Positions 23,116-33,019 of a stretch of DNA of 64,000 bases are shown in pieces. The DNA lies in NCBI GenBank assembly GCA_020631735.1, contig CM036160.1:2092407-2156406 (forward strand). The letters are read 5' to 3'. The stretch is from Saccharum officinarum (Eukaryota > Streptophyta > Magnoliopsida > Poales > Poaceae). Position numbers and translations under genes: made by a program. Position 1 is the stretch's first letter, and each line of letters starts with the position of its first letter. The notes below the pieces were generated by a model. It searched no databases. It had not been told where the DNA came from and worked only from the letters and a program-made list of their open reading frames with translations.

Positions 23116-24494
23116 TATCCTATAAGTCTTACTAGTATGATAGGATCGTGTAGCTTGCTATGCTATAGGGTTCCGGTAGAAGCCGAGTGATTGCCTGTCA
23201 CTCGCGAGAGATAGGAATTATCATATTGTTACTATTATCATGTTACTATCACATGGAATATAAATATATATGGATACTTGGAGACCGGGCGGAACGGGTT
23301 GGATGGACTTGGACCTGGTTGGGTAACAGAGCGGGACTCTGGTTGCATTTGTTCCGCTTGTGTCAATTAAGGACCATTCGTTGCATGGACCCTGGTCAAG
23401 TCACAGATTATTGTCCCGAGCATATTCTTGCTTATAGGGGCGGGAAGACTTGTTTCTCTCTTGTCATGGGTTCCGGCTCTTTCCGGACCGGCTTTTTAGG
23501 ATGGTTATATATATTTGGTTGAGGAGGTCTAAGCACCATACTAAGGCCGGGCCTGCAGTGTTGGGGGCTTAGAGTCCGAGCTTGGACGGGGACCTGGACC
23601 TCTTGACAGGAGTGGAATGGGTTGGTCTTGCTTGTGCCCAGGGTACGAGCAAGACGTGTGTTTTCGGGGCACCCAGCTGGGCATATTGATTCGCGAATCG
23701 CCGTTTCTGCGTGACGGTATGGCTTGACTATGCTCTGGCATCGTAGTAAGAACTGACAGTTGAAAGATGAAGAAATGGTTTCTTTTGCTCAACCCTGCTT
23801 GATTATAGACTAAGTGCTTACATAGAAGGTTGGATAAGAAATAAAATACGGCTAATAAAAGTAAGAAATTAAGGACACGCTCTTAGTGCTGCTTCTCTCA
23901 AATAAGAAATCCACAAGTCAAAAAGCCTTGCATAACCCTTGGAGTCTTTCTCTTTTCCCCTGACGGGTAAGTCTTGCAGAGTACAATTGAGTACTCAGGA
24001 TTTGTTCTACCCTGTTGTAGGTGGCAGGTGATGATAAGCTGACATTTGGGTTTGGAAACCTCCTGGTGGGCTCAGCGAGGATTTCCTTTGCGATGCGGAG
24101 TAGAGTTATTTATTAAAACTCTCACCAAAAGTTTGACAAGGAAAATACTATTAGCCGGTTATCATTTCATGCATATAAACGTTCTTCATGTTAATGTTTA
24201 TCTTATCATTAAATGATTTCTTTTCCGCTGAACTCTGATAACATTTTATATTCCGCGGTTATAATCAAATAATAAATTATTCTAAGGTTGTACTAAAAGT
24301 GATGTAAGAAATGCAAAGATGTTGTAAGTTTTACTCTCTCATTTATGATTCTGATGTAAAAATGTGGATCTTCGAGTTCTCTCTTACGGTGTGCTCGACG
24401 GAATCGTGCAGTTTAATGTTCTCCCTTGGGTAATTAGTGTCTAATGGAAGACGAGTACTCTTGGGAGGGCATTAGATTAGGCGGTTCTGCCACA
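20012..24494 (+). mobile_element. Solo LTR, 4.48 kb, Tekay/Del-like Ty3/gypsy
   Basis: Starts TGTAACACCC and ends GGTTCTGCCACA. It is flanked by a perfect 5-bp target duplication CGATT (20007-20011 and 24495-24499) that splits the LINE frame. No gag or pol lies inside, so this is one LTR left by recombination. It is related along its right half to the solo LTR at 46919-51007: shared ATCGTAGTAAGAACTG and CGGGTAAGTCTTG, the TACTCAGG...TTGT phrase before the 3' end, and matching termini. A GC-rich block at 20880-22250 has open frames without domains. The clade assignment is inference. Confidence 0.85.
23037..23112. repeat. (AT)n microsatellite inside solo LTR
   Basis: About 76 bases of AT dinucleotide repeat within the long LTR. 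The related LTR at 46919-51007 lacks it. Confidence 0.95.
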
Positions 24495-25876
24495 CGATTG
24501 TTTCTTTCTTTCCAGATTTCCCAAACGGTTAGCATGGTCATGGATCGAACGCCATCCCTCCTGGCACCTTGACCACTGTTGCCCATGTCGATGAACCACT
24601 GACCGAAATCATCCATCTGGCCCCAGTTTGCCGGCTTCAAAGCTGCTGCTGAGATCCATGAACCAACCTTGTCCCAAATCAATCTGGAGAAGCAGCACTC
24701 CCAGAGCAGGTGGTAGATCGTCTCAAGATTCCTAATGCTTAATGGACAAAAGTAATCATTTGGCCATCCCCTAATCCGTAAACGCGCAGCCGTCCAAACT
24801 CTGTTATGGAGCATCAACCAAGAGAAGAAGCGGCATTTCGGTGGTGCCTTTGTTCCCCATGTAATTTCAGCTGTTATGTCCTTCCAATGAACTGCAAATG
24901 ATATGCAGACTTTGCCGTATATTGACCGTCCGGAGTGTGGAGCCAAATTATCCTGTCCTTCTCTAATGGCCGCAACACTATGCCTTGTAGCCTTCCCCAT
25001 AAGGCCACAAATTCTGCTATTATGTTCTCAGACATGCTATGATCCACATCCCTAACCCATTTGTGGTCTGTAATGGCGTCTTTAACTGTTCTATTCTTCC
25101 TTTTGCTATGTTTGAACAAGGCAGGGTAAAGTGTTGCAGGCGCCTCTCCTTGAATCCAGCGGGAGGTCCAGAAGGAGGCCTTCTCACCGTTTCCAATTGT
25201 CACACTAGTTGCAGCATTAAAGCGTGCTGTGTCATGTTTGTCCACAGGCTGCTCCAAACCCCTCCACGGTCTGCCTCTGTCGTCAAAGCGCTCAAATATA
25301 AGTTACTAAAGGGCCGATGGATCGAGAAGCTTCTTTTCGAATGAGAAAGTGCCGTGGGCCATGCATGGCATAGCACTAGGCTACAACCAGCAAGCAAAGA
25401 ATATAGTATATCCAAAGCTAGCGGGGCATATGATCATCATCTCAAAAGAGACGATTAATAGTCTATATAAATAGCTGGAGAGAGACACACAACACGGCCA
25501 CCTAGAAGTAGGTTGCTAGTACGGAGGAAGTATAGTTTATCAAGATGATCTCATCGAGGGCCGCTGCCACAGAAACAATTTTCTTTTTTTTGTAACGTCA
25601 GCAATTTAGGTTAGAGGCGGCTTAAACTGGAGCCGCTTGATACTTCCACAATTGTTACATACACTAATTATTGGTATTGTATACTAGTTTTTTTTAGCGA
25701 AAAATATTGTATACTAGTTATTGATATTTATATCAATTGATTCCTCTCTTTTTTTTCTTTCAGGTCCTAAGAGATGGGCATGAATTCATGGATGTACGGT
25801 TTATTAAGATGAAAGCTAATTTTCTGCCCTGAAGTGAATATATTTATTGCCGCAGAGAAACATGCAATGAAACCGA

Positions 25877-26161
25877 GCCCTTGTTTAGTTCCCAAATCCA
25901 TACCCCAAAATTCACTATGCAAAAAGAAGATTCCCATCACATCAAAATGTCGGCAAATGCATGGAGTACTAAATGTAGATGAAATCAAAAACTAATTGCA
26001 CAGTTTTGTTGTACATTACGAGACGAACATTTTGAGTCTAATTAATCAATATTTGGACAATTTTTTACACTACAAAACAAAAGCTGCTACAGTGTTCCGA
26101 CAGGAACACTGTAGCAGCAGCTCCCGATTCCGGCATCCGGAATCCGGATCTAAACACGGGC
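25877..26161. mobile_element. MITE, 285 bp, CGA target duplication
   Basis: Ends are GCCCTTGTTTAG and its near-complement CTAAACACGGGC. Flanked by CGA on both sides (25874-25876, 26162-26164). The paralogous segment has a single CGA (GGAAGCGAATATG near 52628), an empty site. The interior carries the CATGCATGGAGTACTAAATG, ACTAATTGCACAG and GAGTCTAATTA motifs of the abundant GGGCCTGTTTAG family. A short palindrome (GTTCCGACAGGAAC) lies near the right end. Confidence 0.9.
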
Positions 26162-26503
26162 CGAAATATGTTGTCCCTCTAGCGACTGCAAGAACAATCT
26201 TGCGTGGGTATGGGTATGTCCAGACTTGTGCTGTGACATCGGTGTATGTGAAAAGCAACGTACGGTTGGTTCATAGTATATACCAAACAAAACGCCCAAA
26301 TAGTAAATAAATTACTAAAGGAGCGATGGGTCGAGCAACTTTATTTTCTCCATTTCCAATGAGACGCGCAGCACTAGGGTACGGCAGCAAGCAAAGAATA
26401 TATCCAAAGCTGCTGCTAGCTGGCATGCATCATATCGATCATCGTATCAAGAGAATCGAGGACTAATAATCCCATCCATAAATAGTTAGTAGCTGCAGAC
26501 ATC

Positions 26504-26777
26504 GGCCTTGTTTAGATCCCAAATTTGTCCTCAAATTCCACTATACAAAAAGAAGATTCCCCATCACATCAAAATGCCGGCACATGCATGGAGTACTAAA
26601 TGTAGATGAAATCAAAAACTAATTGCACAGTTTAGTTGTATTTTGTGAGACGAATCTTTTGAGTCTAATTAGTCAATGTTTGGACAAAAATTCACAAATA
26701 CAAACGAAATGCTACAGTGCAGAATCTGACACTATGCAGATTTGGGCCATCCCAAATCAGGCCAACTAAACACGGCC
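26504..26777. mobile_element. MITE, 274 bp, ATC target duplication
   Basis: Same family as 25877-26161, beginning GGCCTTGTTTAG and ending CTAAACACGGCC. Flanked by ATC (26501-26503 and 26778-26780). The paralogous segment reads GCAGACATCGATCGATC at about 52910 without the element. Confidence 0.9.
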
Positions 26778-28696
26778 ATCGATTGATCAGGCATACAAAC
26801 AGTGACCACCACCGTACCACCGTCCACCACCAACAAGAAGAAGCTAGCTAGCTAGTACGGAGCTAGTATATATCGTGCGTTTACCACCGTTCACCAGCTG
26901 GCCCAGGGTAAGTTCATTCGTTTGTTAACTGCGTCCTAATAAACTATATATGTTTGTTTACTCCTATTTTTGCCTGCTTTATTATTTGTTCCTCTCACCC
27001 TCTTCATGCTGCCTAACGTCGTTTTAGTATGTTTGTTAAGACTAGTATATATATGTGCTCATACGAAACTGTAGTATTATGTTTGTTAGCCTGGAAATCG
27101 ATGCATGTCGTTCTCTAACATTTTATTAGCTTTATTGATAATAATTCAATAAAAATAATAAATTTAAGTTTAGTTTGCGCAATTTAAGTTTGGTTTTTTT
27201 CGTTATTAGACACCAAACAGTTGATTTTTTTTCACTAGACATATCCTATTTTCATGATACAATATAGTTATCAACTTTCACTAGCATATTATTCGTATAA
27301 AGAGATATGGCCAAAGCTACTACTACGTTGCATGCATGCGTGTTGGAGGCCATCTTCCTCAATTCTTGCACAATCGTCGTGTCAGCTTGTAATATTATTC
27401 ACACACGAAACAGAGTTTCCCCTGTTTTTTTAAAGTTATATAGAGAGTTGTGGCCTCCGCATGTTATGTGTACTGTTATTGAAAAAACATCAAAGTGTAC
27501 AACATATTTGCTGTGTGAGGAACCGTGGGACCAGTACTTATGCATTCTATCCAACTTGTGTCAATTAGATGAACTTCAGCTGTCCCAGTTACGCAGTGGA
27601 GGAATTCGACAAGCGCATGGCTGAGATAAGACCTCAGATGCTGCGAGTGAACGGGCTCACGTTCGGCAACGCTGTCCTTGCCGGAATCCTTGTCGGAATA
27701 GGAAACTATGGGACTCGTTATCAGCATCGTGCTTTCGTTCGCGCCCTATTTCTGGGAGCCAACACCTTATTCCTGCCAATCCTCTCCTATGTTGCCTCCA
27801 ATGCTTCAACAACAGTCTCATACTCATACAGAACCATTTCACATTCAGAGACTCTCTATATCTTTAGCCGTTGTAATGCAGCGTGGCACTTGTTTCTAGT
27901 CCTAATTTGGGCAGGCCTTGTACACATTGTTGGAATCAATACATGTACAATAGTATGATTACAGGTTGATTGCCGACTATATTGCCATAATGACCAAAGT
28001 GGTGCTTATGATTACAAGGAGGCAAATTTTGGAAATTTAGGGTATGATGTCCTTCCAGTAGCGATACTCCTTGTATTAGTTGTGCTTGCTGAGGCAAGGG
28101 AGATTGCTTCCTACATCTGCTCTAACTGGACCAAAGTAGCCCTCTTCAGTCGCTGTGTAGTAAATAACCATGATGCCTGGCAGCGATCTCCACGCATGCA
28201 AGAATGGATTGGGCGTGTTCTCCGATGCCGGTGCAACAACCTGATGACCCATTGGGATGACAAAATGTACCAATGCTCAGTGCTAGTGATGCATCCAAGA
28301 AGAATTGATCCAGTAATTTCCCTTGTCATGCGTCTCCTCCGCTTGCCCGACATAAAGAAGAATGTCATGGTTCTAGGGGTGCTCAAGGCTAGGATTTTCA
28401 ATGCACTCACAAGTAACGATGGGCTCCTGACTGATCCCAAGACGTTCCTCCGCCGGATCCTAGAAGATGATGGCATTGGCAGCAGCAACAATGACTTCCT
28501 CTGGGCTTCTGAGAGCAAAGGTATCTTTGATCTCCTGCTCACATGGCACATAGCGACAAGCATCCTTTTTTTTTTTGATAAGTCGACGGGAGGGGAGAGA
28601 ATCCCCCACCTGATTTAAATTATAGTGTGGCTCCAAAAGCTAGATGTTTAGAAAACATTACGACATTTTACTAAGCTTTTACATTGCGTTAACTAA

Positions 28697-28939
28697 GGGC
28701 CTGTTTAGTTCCCAGGAAATTTTGCAAAATTTTTCAGATTCCCCGTCACATCGAATCTTTGGACATATGCATGAAGCATTAAATATAGATAAAAAATAAA
28801 ACTAATTACACAGTTTAGACGAAATGGATGAGACGAATCTTTTAAGCCTAATTAGACCATGATTGGGCACTAATTACCAAATAACAACAAAAATGGCTAC
28901 AGTGCCATTTTGCCAAATTTTTGGCAACTGAACCGGCCC
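28697..28939. mobile_element. MITE, 243 bp, TAA target duplication
   Basis: Starts GGGCCTGTTTAGTTCCC and ends AACTGAACCGGCCC. Flanked by TAA (28694-28696 and 28940-28942). Contains the TTTTGCAAAATTTTTCAGAT and ATTCCCCGTCACATC-like phrases of the common panicoid GGGCCTGTTTAG MITE. It is nested within the larger insertion. Confidence 0.9.
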
Positions 28940-29119
28940 TAAGACTGAACACCATTTTTCAACAATTTCCTTGTCCTTCTTTGGTAGACGCACTCTCCAT
29001 AGCTGAGCCTCGGTCCCCCACACCCACCCTCAATGCGCCGCCGCCTAGCTCCGCGCCACCAGCGAGCACACCGGTAACCTCCATGCGCCGATGAGCCTCC
29101 ATTCGCCGAAGCTTCAAGG

Positions 29120-29600
29120 AGATGTTTGTGCTGAAAGAGTATGTTGCAAATGTATGTTTCAGGTATTTCAGAGGTATGTTGCAACTGTTTTATATCGATG
29201 TTGCAAAAGTTGATCGGGATGTCACAAAAGTACACCGGGATGTTGCACATGTTGCAATGGTTATACATGTATGTTTCAGGTGTATTGTGTTCCAAATGTT
29301 TCATCTGTATTAGACGTATATTGCAAGTGTTTTCATCTGGATGTTGCAAAAGTAGATGTGGATGTTGCAAATACATGCATATTGCAAGTGTATATTTTAA
29401 GTATTTCAGGTGTTTCATACGTTTGTCCCTAGTGTTTCATCTGGATGTTGTATATGTTTGCAATAGATTTTCAAGTGTTTTCTAGGTGCTTTGCAAGTGT
29501 TTTAGATGTATGTTGCAAGTGTTTCAGCTGTTTTCGAGCGTATGTTACAAATGTTTCATCTGGGTGTTGCAAAAGTAGATTTGATGGTCTTGCACATATT
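29120..29600. repeat. Degenerate TGTTGCAA / GTTTCA repeat tract
   Basis: Phrases such as GTATGTTGCAAGTGTTT, GGATGTTGCAAAAGTAGAT and TTTCATCTGGATGTTGC recur irregularly about a dozen times with 20-50 base spacing. This pattern is common in grass transposon subterminal regions. Confidence 0.75.
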
Positions 29601-29992
29601 CCAATGGGACCCACGTATCGCAGCCACCTGCTGCAGCTGCTGGGTGACGTCCAGGCGGTGTGGGCCCACTGCTAGGGGCACCGCTGAGCGGGTGCTGACG
29701 AGTGCATGAGAAACCGAGCGCAAGCGTGGGGGCCCTCACAGTGGAGCGCACAAAAAATGGGCGGCGCAGGCTCCTTTTCTTGCGCGCACGGCATCGTCCG
29801 ACACTAGCACCCCGGAACAGACGTTCCGGCGCTAGCAAGTCTGAAAAAAATGGCATCCTTCGCCACTGCTCAGATCTGCAGTCAGCCAACACCAATTCGT
29901 CGATGCAAATGGCAGATAACTTATGTGTTAAGTTTATTTTTCACGACGTTAGAAAGTACAAAGCGCAATACGTGCCTCGCATTCTGATGATA

Positions 29993-30022
29993 CTAGTTCA
30001 TCAACCCGTGCGAGCACGGGTT
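29993..30022 (-). mobile_element. Helitron-like 3' terminus, minus strand
   Basis: On the minus strand the hairpin AACCCGTG-CTCG-CACGGGTT (30003-30022) is followed six bases later by CTAG (29996-29993) and T. The element would extend rightward. Its 5' end was not identified. Confidence 0.55.
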
Positions 30023-31028
30023 AGAATCTTAGGAGACACTAACTAATAAAATTACTTATTAAAAAAATTCTCTTCCCTAATGTTATAAAATAATAGCTAT
30101 ATAATAGGTACTCTATAGTTTATATTCAGTTTTGATAATCTATCAATTATTGATTTTTAGGTACTTTTCATCCATATACATCAGTTTTTTTCCTTTACAA
30201 AGCACGTATGTTTATCTCCGATATACATTTAGTTGAAACATTTACTTTTCATCCATATACATCAGTTTTTTTTCCTTTACAAAGCACATATGTTTATCTC
30301 CAATATACATTTAGTTGAAACATTTGTTTAAACTATGATGTCTTTAGCTACGGTCTATATTGACATGAACCTAAATTTTGATTCTTTTTTCCAAAATTTT
30401 GAGGTTATTAATTGCTTAGAAACAACAACTATTATTTACAATGGTGATTATAGTCTACCAATCTGAATGTTTTAGGTTTTTGTAAGAATTTTAGGATCTA
30501 TCATTTTTGTTTCTAGCGGTTTCATGAGTAATATTTTCTGGGATTGATCTTTTTTTCTAGCACGAGATGTGTCTAGTTGAAACAAAAACTTAAAGTATAT
30601 AAACTCTTATCACTTTTTGTGATCATAAAAATCTATATTTTAACTTTCATCTTTTGATCACCTGTTAGTTTGAAATTCCAATGGTTATTATTGTATCTCT
30701 TATTCAAATTTTCATTTTTTATTTTATTTAAAGAATATTCTAGGTCCTAGGCTATTCTCTTAGTTCTTACAATGTCATAAATAGTTGTTTCACCATACAC
30801 CATGGCACTCAAGGTGTTGAATTTATTATATTGTATTAATATTGTTTTATTAAACAAATAATCCTTGGAATCAAATTACTAATATTCATATGATATAATG
30901 TTCCAATCAAATTGTTTAAACCTTTTTCAAGATAACAACTTGCATAATTTATTATCATGAGAATTAATACAACTTGCATAATTTATTAGCATGAACATAC
31001 AAACTTAAACAATCATATTCATACTTAC
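30023..31028. other. AT-rich sequence, no gene seen
   Basis: AT-rich sequence, possibly the body of the minus-strand Helitron or the 3' part of the CACTA element. No protein-like frame. The left terminal repeat expected for the CACTA element (CACTACCGG) is not present. Confidence 0.4.
30163..30325. repeat. 81-bp tandem duplication
   Basis: The unit starting ACTTTTCATCCATATACATC at 30163 recurs at 30244 with only a few differences. Confidence 0.9.
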
Positions 31029-32968
31029 AGGAGTAGCATGCCCTAAAGGTGGAGGTGGTGGTGAAACGAATAGCGAAGCTGGCGGAGCTACACCCGTCTT
31101 TTGCCCAAGAGCTTGCATGTACTAGAGAACCTCCGCCATCTGTTGTTGCTGCCTCTGCTCCATCGCAATGCGCTGGGCCTCCATAGCCTCCATCCTCTGG
31201 CGATCGGCCTCCCGCAGGGCCTCCAATTGCTCGATCTGGGTCTGCAATATTTCACCACAATGTTTAAACAATACAAAGCTAAGATATGTAAATATCAATG
31301 TATGACGAATAAAACAGGAATCACCTGGAGTGATAAAATCAGCTGTTGTGAAGTCTCTGGCCGTGGACATATGGGAATGCTTGCGTCCGTGCTCCGTGCT
31401 CGGATTTGGGAGAGGGTGGGAGTAGAGGTAGCGTCGATGACGCCGTCGCCAAGATAGTACCGCCCATGCTTCTAGCCTCCTCCAATCCTCATGACGACCT
31501 CTGAATCAAAGTCCTAGGAGCTCGGGTCGTAGTCGTCTCCATGGAGAGCCCTTGCCGCCGATGTGTACTCATTGATGCGGGTGTAGACGGACGGGTTGCT
31601 GTACGCCTCGGGCGGGTCCTCCGGGTTGTAGGAGACGTCGGACGTCGCCTTGCCCTTGTGGGCCATAGCATATGCCATGAACGTGGTGCACTCCTAGCCC
31701 GCATGTGACGCCGACTACGAGAAATACAAAGATAATTAGAAATCAGGCAAAAATGAGCGTTAGAATAGAGAAATGAATTCGAGTACCCATGCTTGTCTGT
31801 ATGCGGCAAGGTTATGGCTGCCTTGATGGTGCGGTACACCTGGCATCAGCAATCGCCGCTCCCGGGCAGCGTTGTGTGCTTCAGTCCACTCGGGGCTACA
31901 CCACCTGTCCACTATCATTTCCCAGCACTCGGGATACGCGGCGCACCACCATGGACACATCTGTACGTCATCAAGTATTTGACATATAAGATGAATAAAG
32001 TAAGAGTACTTAATGTCAAAAGGAATCAATATTAATGTTCTTTATCTACCTGTATGTACTGGTCCCGGGTCAGCGTCATGCTTCTTGCTTGTGGCTTCTT
32101 AACATCCTCTCCAAGGATCGACCTGTAGTAAGTGATGACAGCCTGGACGCGCGCCTCATAATGGATGTCCACGATGAGCTTTTTACAGGCTTTGGTAAGC
32201 ACCACCTCCGCCCTGGCCTCAAATCCCTCCTTGCATCTGTAATAAAGCTGCATATAGACACGATGTATCCATTCATTATTTCAAGAAAAATATAATGAAT
32301 GTGATGCGATGAAGACTTACCCAAAAGTCTCGCTTCACCCGCACCATCTTGTTCTCAGCCTCCACGTCGGGGGCGTTGGCGTAGTGGTCGAAGGTGTAGG
32401 CTGGCTCCCTCTTTCCGGCGTAGTCAACTAGACCAGGATAGTGGGTCCTGCACAAAAGACCCAGGATGCCATTGACATGGCGTGCAATACCTCCACCCGA
32501 CACAATGGTCCAGTTCCTTACATAATTGATTAAGAATAAAATATTAGTTTCTACTTTAATTTTCAACATATCAAATGAAAAGTATTGATAACATATTAAT
32601 AGACTTACTTTTGCCCTTCGGAACGAATCACCGGCCGTCGATGAGTTGCCGGCAGAGGAGGGAGGCTCACGGGACCTCGCAAGTAGACACTCGACGAACT
32701 AGAGGAAGCCGAACCCGTACCTACTGCCTCCTCCTCGTCGTCCGAGTCCCCACCCCCCCTCCTCATCCGTCTGCCAAGCCTGCTCCTCCTCGTCCCCGTC
32801 TCCGTCTCCGTCCCCGACCTCCACCTCGTCCTCCACCAGCGTGGGAGGACGAGCCTGCCTCCTGCTGCTGCTGCTCCTTCTCCTGTCCGACGGCTCCTCT
32901 TCTGCAGCCGACATAGGGCGTGTCCTTCGATAAATCGAGAACACGTTCCTCTGACGGCTGCCCACCAT
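31029..32968 (-). pseudogene. Transposase_24-like (Ptta/En/Spm) protein remnant
   Basis: Minus-strand frames begin at MVGSRQRNVFSIYRRTRPMS with a long acidic, serine/arginine-rich linker. After introns they continue with NWTIVSGGGIARHVNGIL, KMVRVKRDFW, YEARVQAVITYYRSILG, PWWCAAYPECWEMIVDRWCS and a coiled-coil C-terminus rich in Glu, Gln and Arg (QRMEAMEAQRIAMEQRQQQ). These are hallmarks of the plant transposase family annotated as Transposase_24. The function is unproven, perhaps an element-encoded DNA-binding accessory protein. A TAG near 31122 interrupts the last exon, which would end at a GTAAGT donor at 31028. Exon boundaries are approximate. Confidence 0.65.
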
Positions 32969-33019
32969 CTTTGTTCAAACACCTGCAATTAGAAAGAATA
33001 AAAACAAGCTAATTAGAAA

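Larger units (their letters stand above)
19850..25257 (-). pseudogene. LINE ORF2 C-terminal fragment (zf-RVT region)
   Basis: The minus-strand reading covers the end of a plant LINE polyprotein. The stretch SFWTSRWIQGEAP is followed by DGQYTAKSAYHLQF. After a single-base frameshift near 24925 comes the zinc-binding zf-RVT-like region WGTKAPPKCRFFSWLMLHNRVWT, with a TIYHLLWECCFSRLIWDKV block and the EIWKERNNRV motif. The frame breaks at 24499 where the solo LTR is inserted and resumes at 20006 with FNRTCRTPEQLFSAIQDEAK, ending at a stop near 19850. The reverse transcriptase core and endonuclease are absent. Not functional. Confidence 0.85.
19662..25286 (-). mobile_element. 5'-truncated LINE, split by a solo LTR
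   Basis: On the minus strand this is the 3' end of a non-LTR retrotransposon: ORF2 C-terminus, 3' UTR ending GTAACAGATC, and an A-rich tail (T-rich on plus at 19661-19667). It is flanked by AGCCCTCAAAT (19651-19661) and AGCGCTCAAAT (25287-25297), an 11-bp target duplication with one mismatch. Copy B has a single version at about 52050. Without the nested LTR the LINE is about 1.1 kb, so it was 5'-truncated on insertion. Confidence 0.85.
17690..26900 (+). repeat. Segmental duplication, expanded copy A
   Basis: Blocks of this region match 51577-53112 in order and orientation: 17690-17830 with 51577-51710, 19455-19650 with 51783-52035, 25290-25876 with 52060-52615, and 26162-26900 with 52620-53110 with MITEs excluded. 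Copy A is six times longer because it gained about 1.6 kb of unassigned sequence, a LINE, a nested solo LTR and two MITEs. It leads directly into the DUF4220-like gene at 27569. Copy B ends in the assembly gap. Confidence 0.85.
28568..29852 (-). mobile_element. Retroposon-like composite insertion in DUF4220 gene
   Basis: Flanked by GCATCCTT on both sides (28560-28567, 29853-29860). The left edge is a T-run followed by GATAAGTCGACGGG, which read on the minus strand is a LINE-like 3' end with a poly(A) tail. The interior also holds a MITE (28697-28939), a TGTTGCAA-rich repeat (29120-29600) and a GC-rich right edge. Removing the insert and one GCATCCTT copy restores the host frame. No ORF2 domain is visible. 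An 8-bp duplication would also fit a hAT element, so the class is unsettled. Confidence 0.7.
27569..29992 (+). pseudogene. DUF4220/DUF594-type membrane protein pseudogene
   Basis: The frame starting MNFSCPSYAVEEFDKRM at 27569 gives the N-terminal hydrophobic region of a DUF4220-type protein, with several membrane segments at about residues 28-130. It continues with WTKVALFSRC, AWQRSPRMQEWIGRVLRCRC and LLTWHIATSIL, characteristic of this plant family of unknown function. A TGA at 27956 breaks the frame once. At 28567 the coding sequence is interrupted by a 1,285-bp insertion with an 8-bp target duplication, and it resumes in frame at 29861 (RHCSDLQSANTNSSM). A Helitron-like end at 29993 marks the end of recognisable sequence; the DUF594 C-terminus is missing. 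The upstream region belongs to the duplicated segment (copy A), and a 5'-UTR intron (GGTAAG near 26908, acceptor CAATTAG before 27569) is plausible. Not functional as it stands. Confidence 0.8.

Noticed and set aside
29122..29485. Cys/Phe-rich small proteins in the TGTTGCAA tract
   Set aside because: The apparent composition comes from repeated TGTTGCAA and GTTTCA phrases, a transposon-derived repeat.
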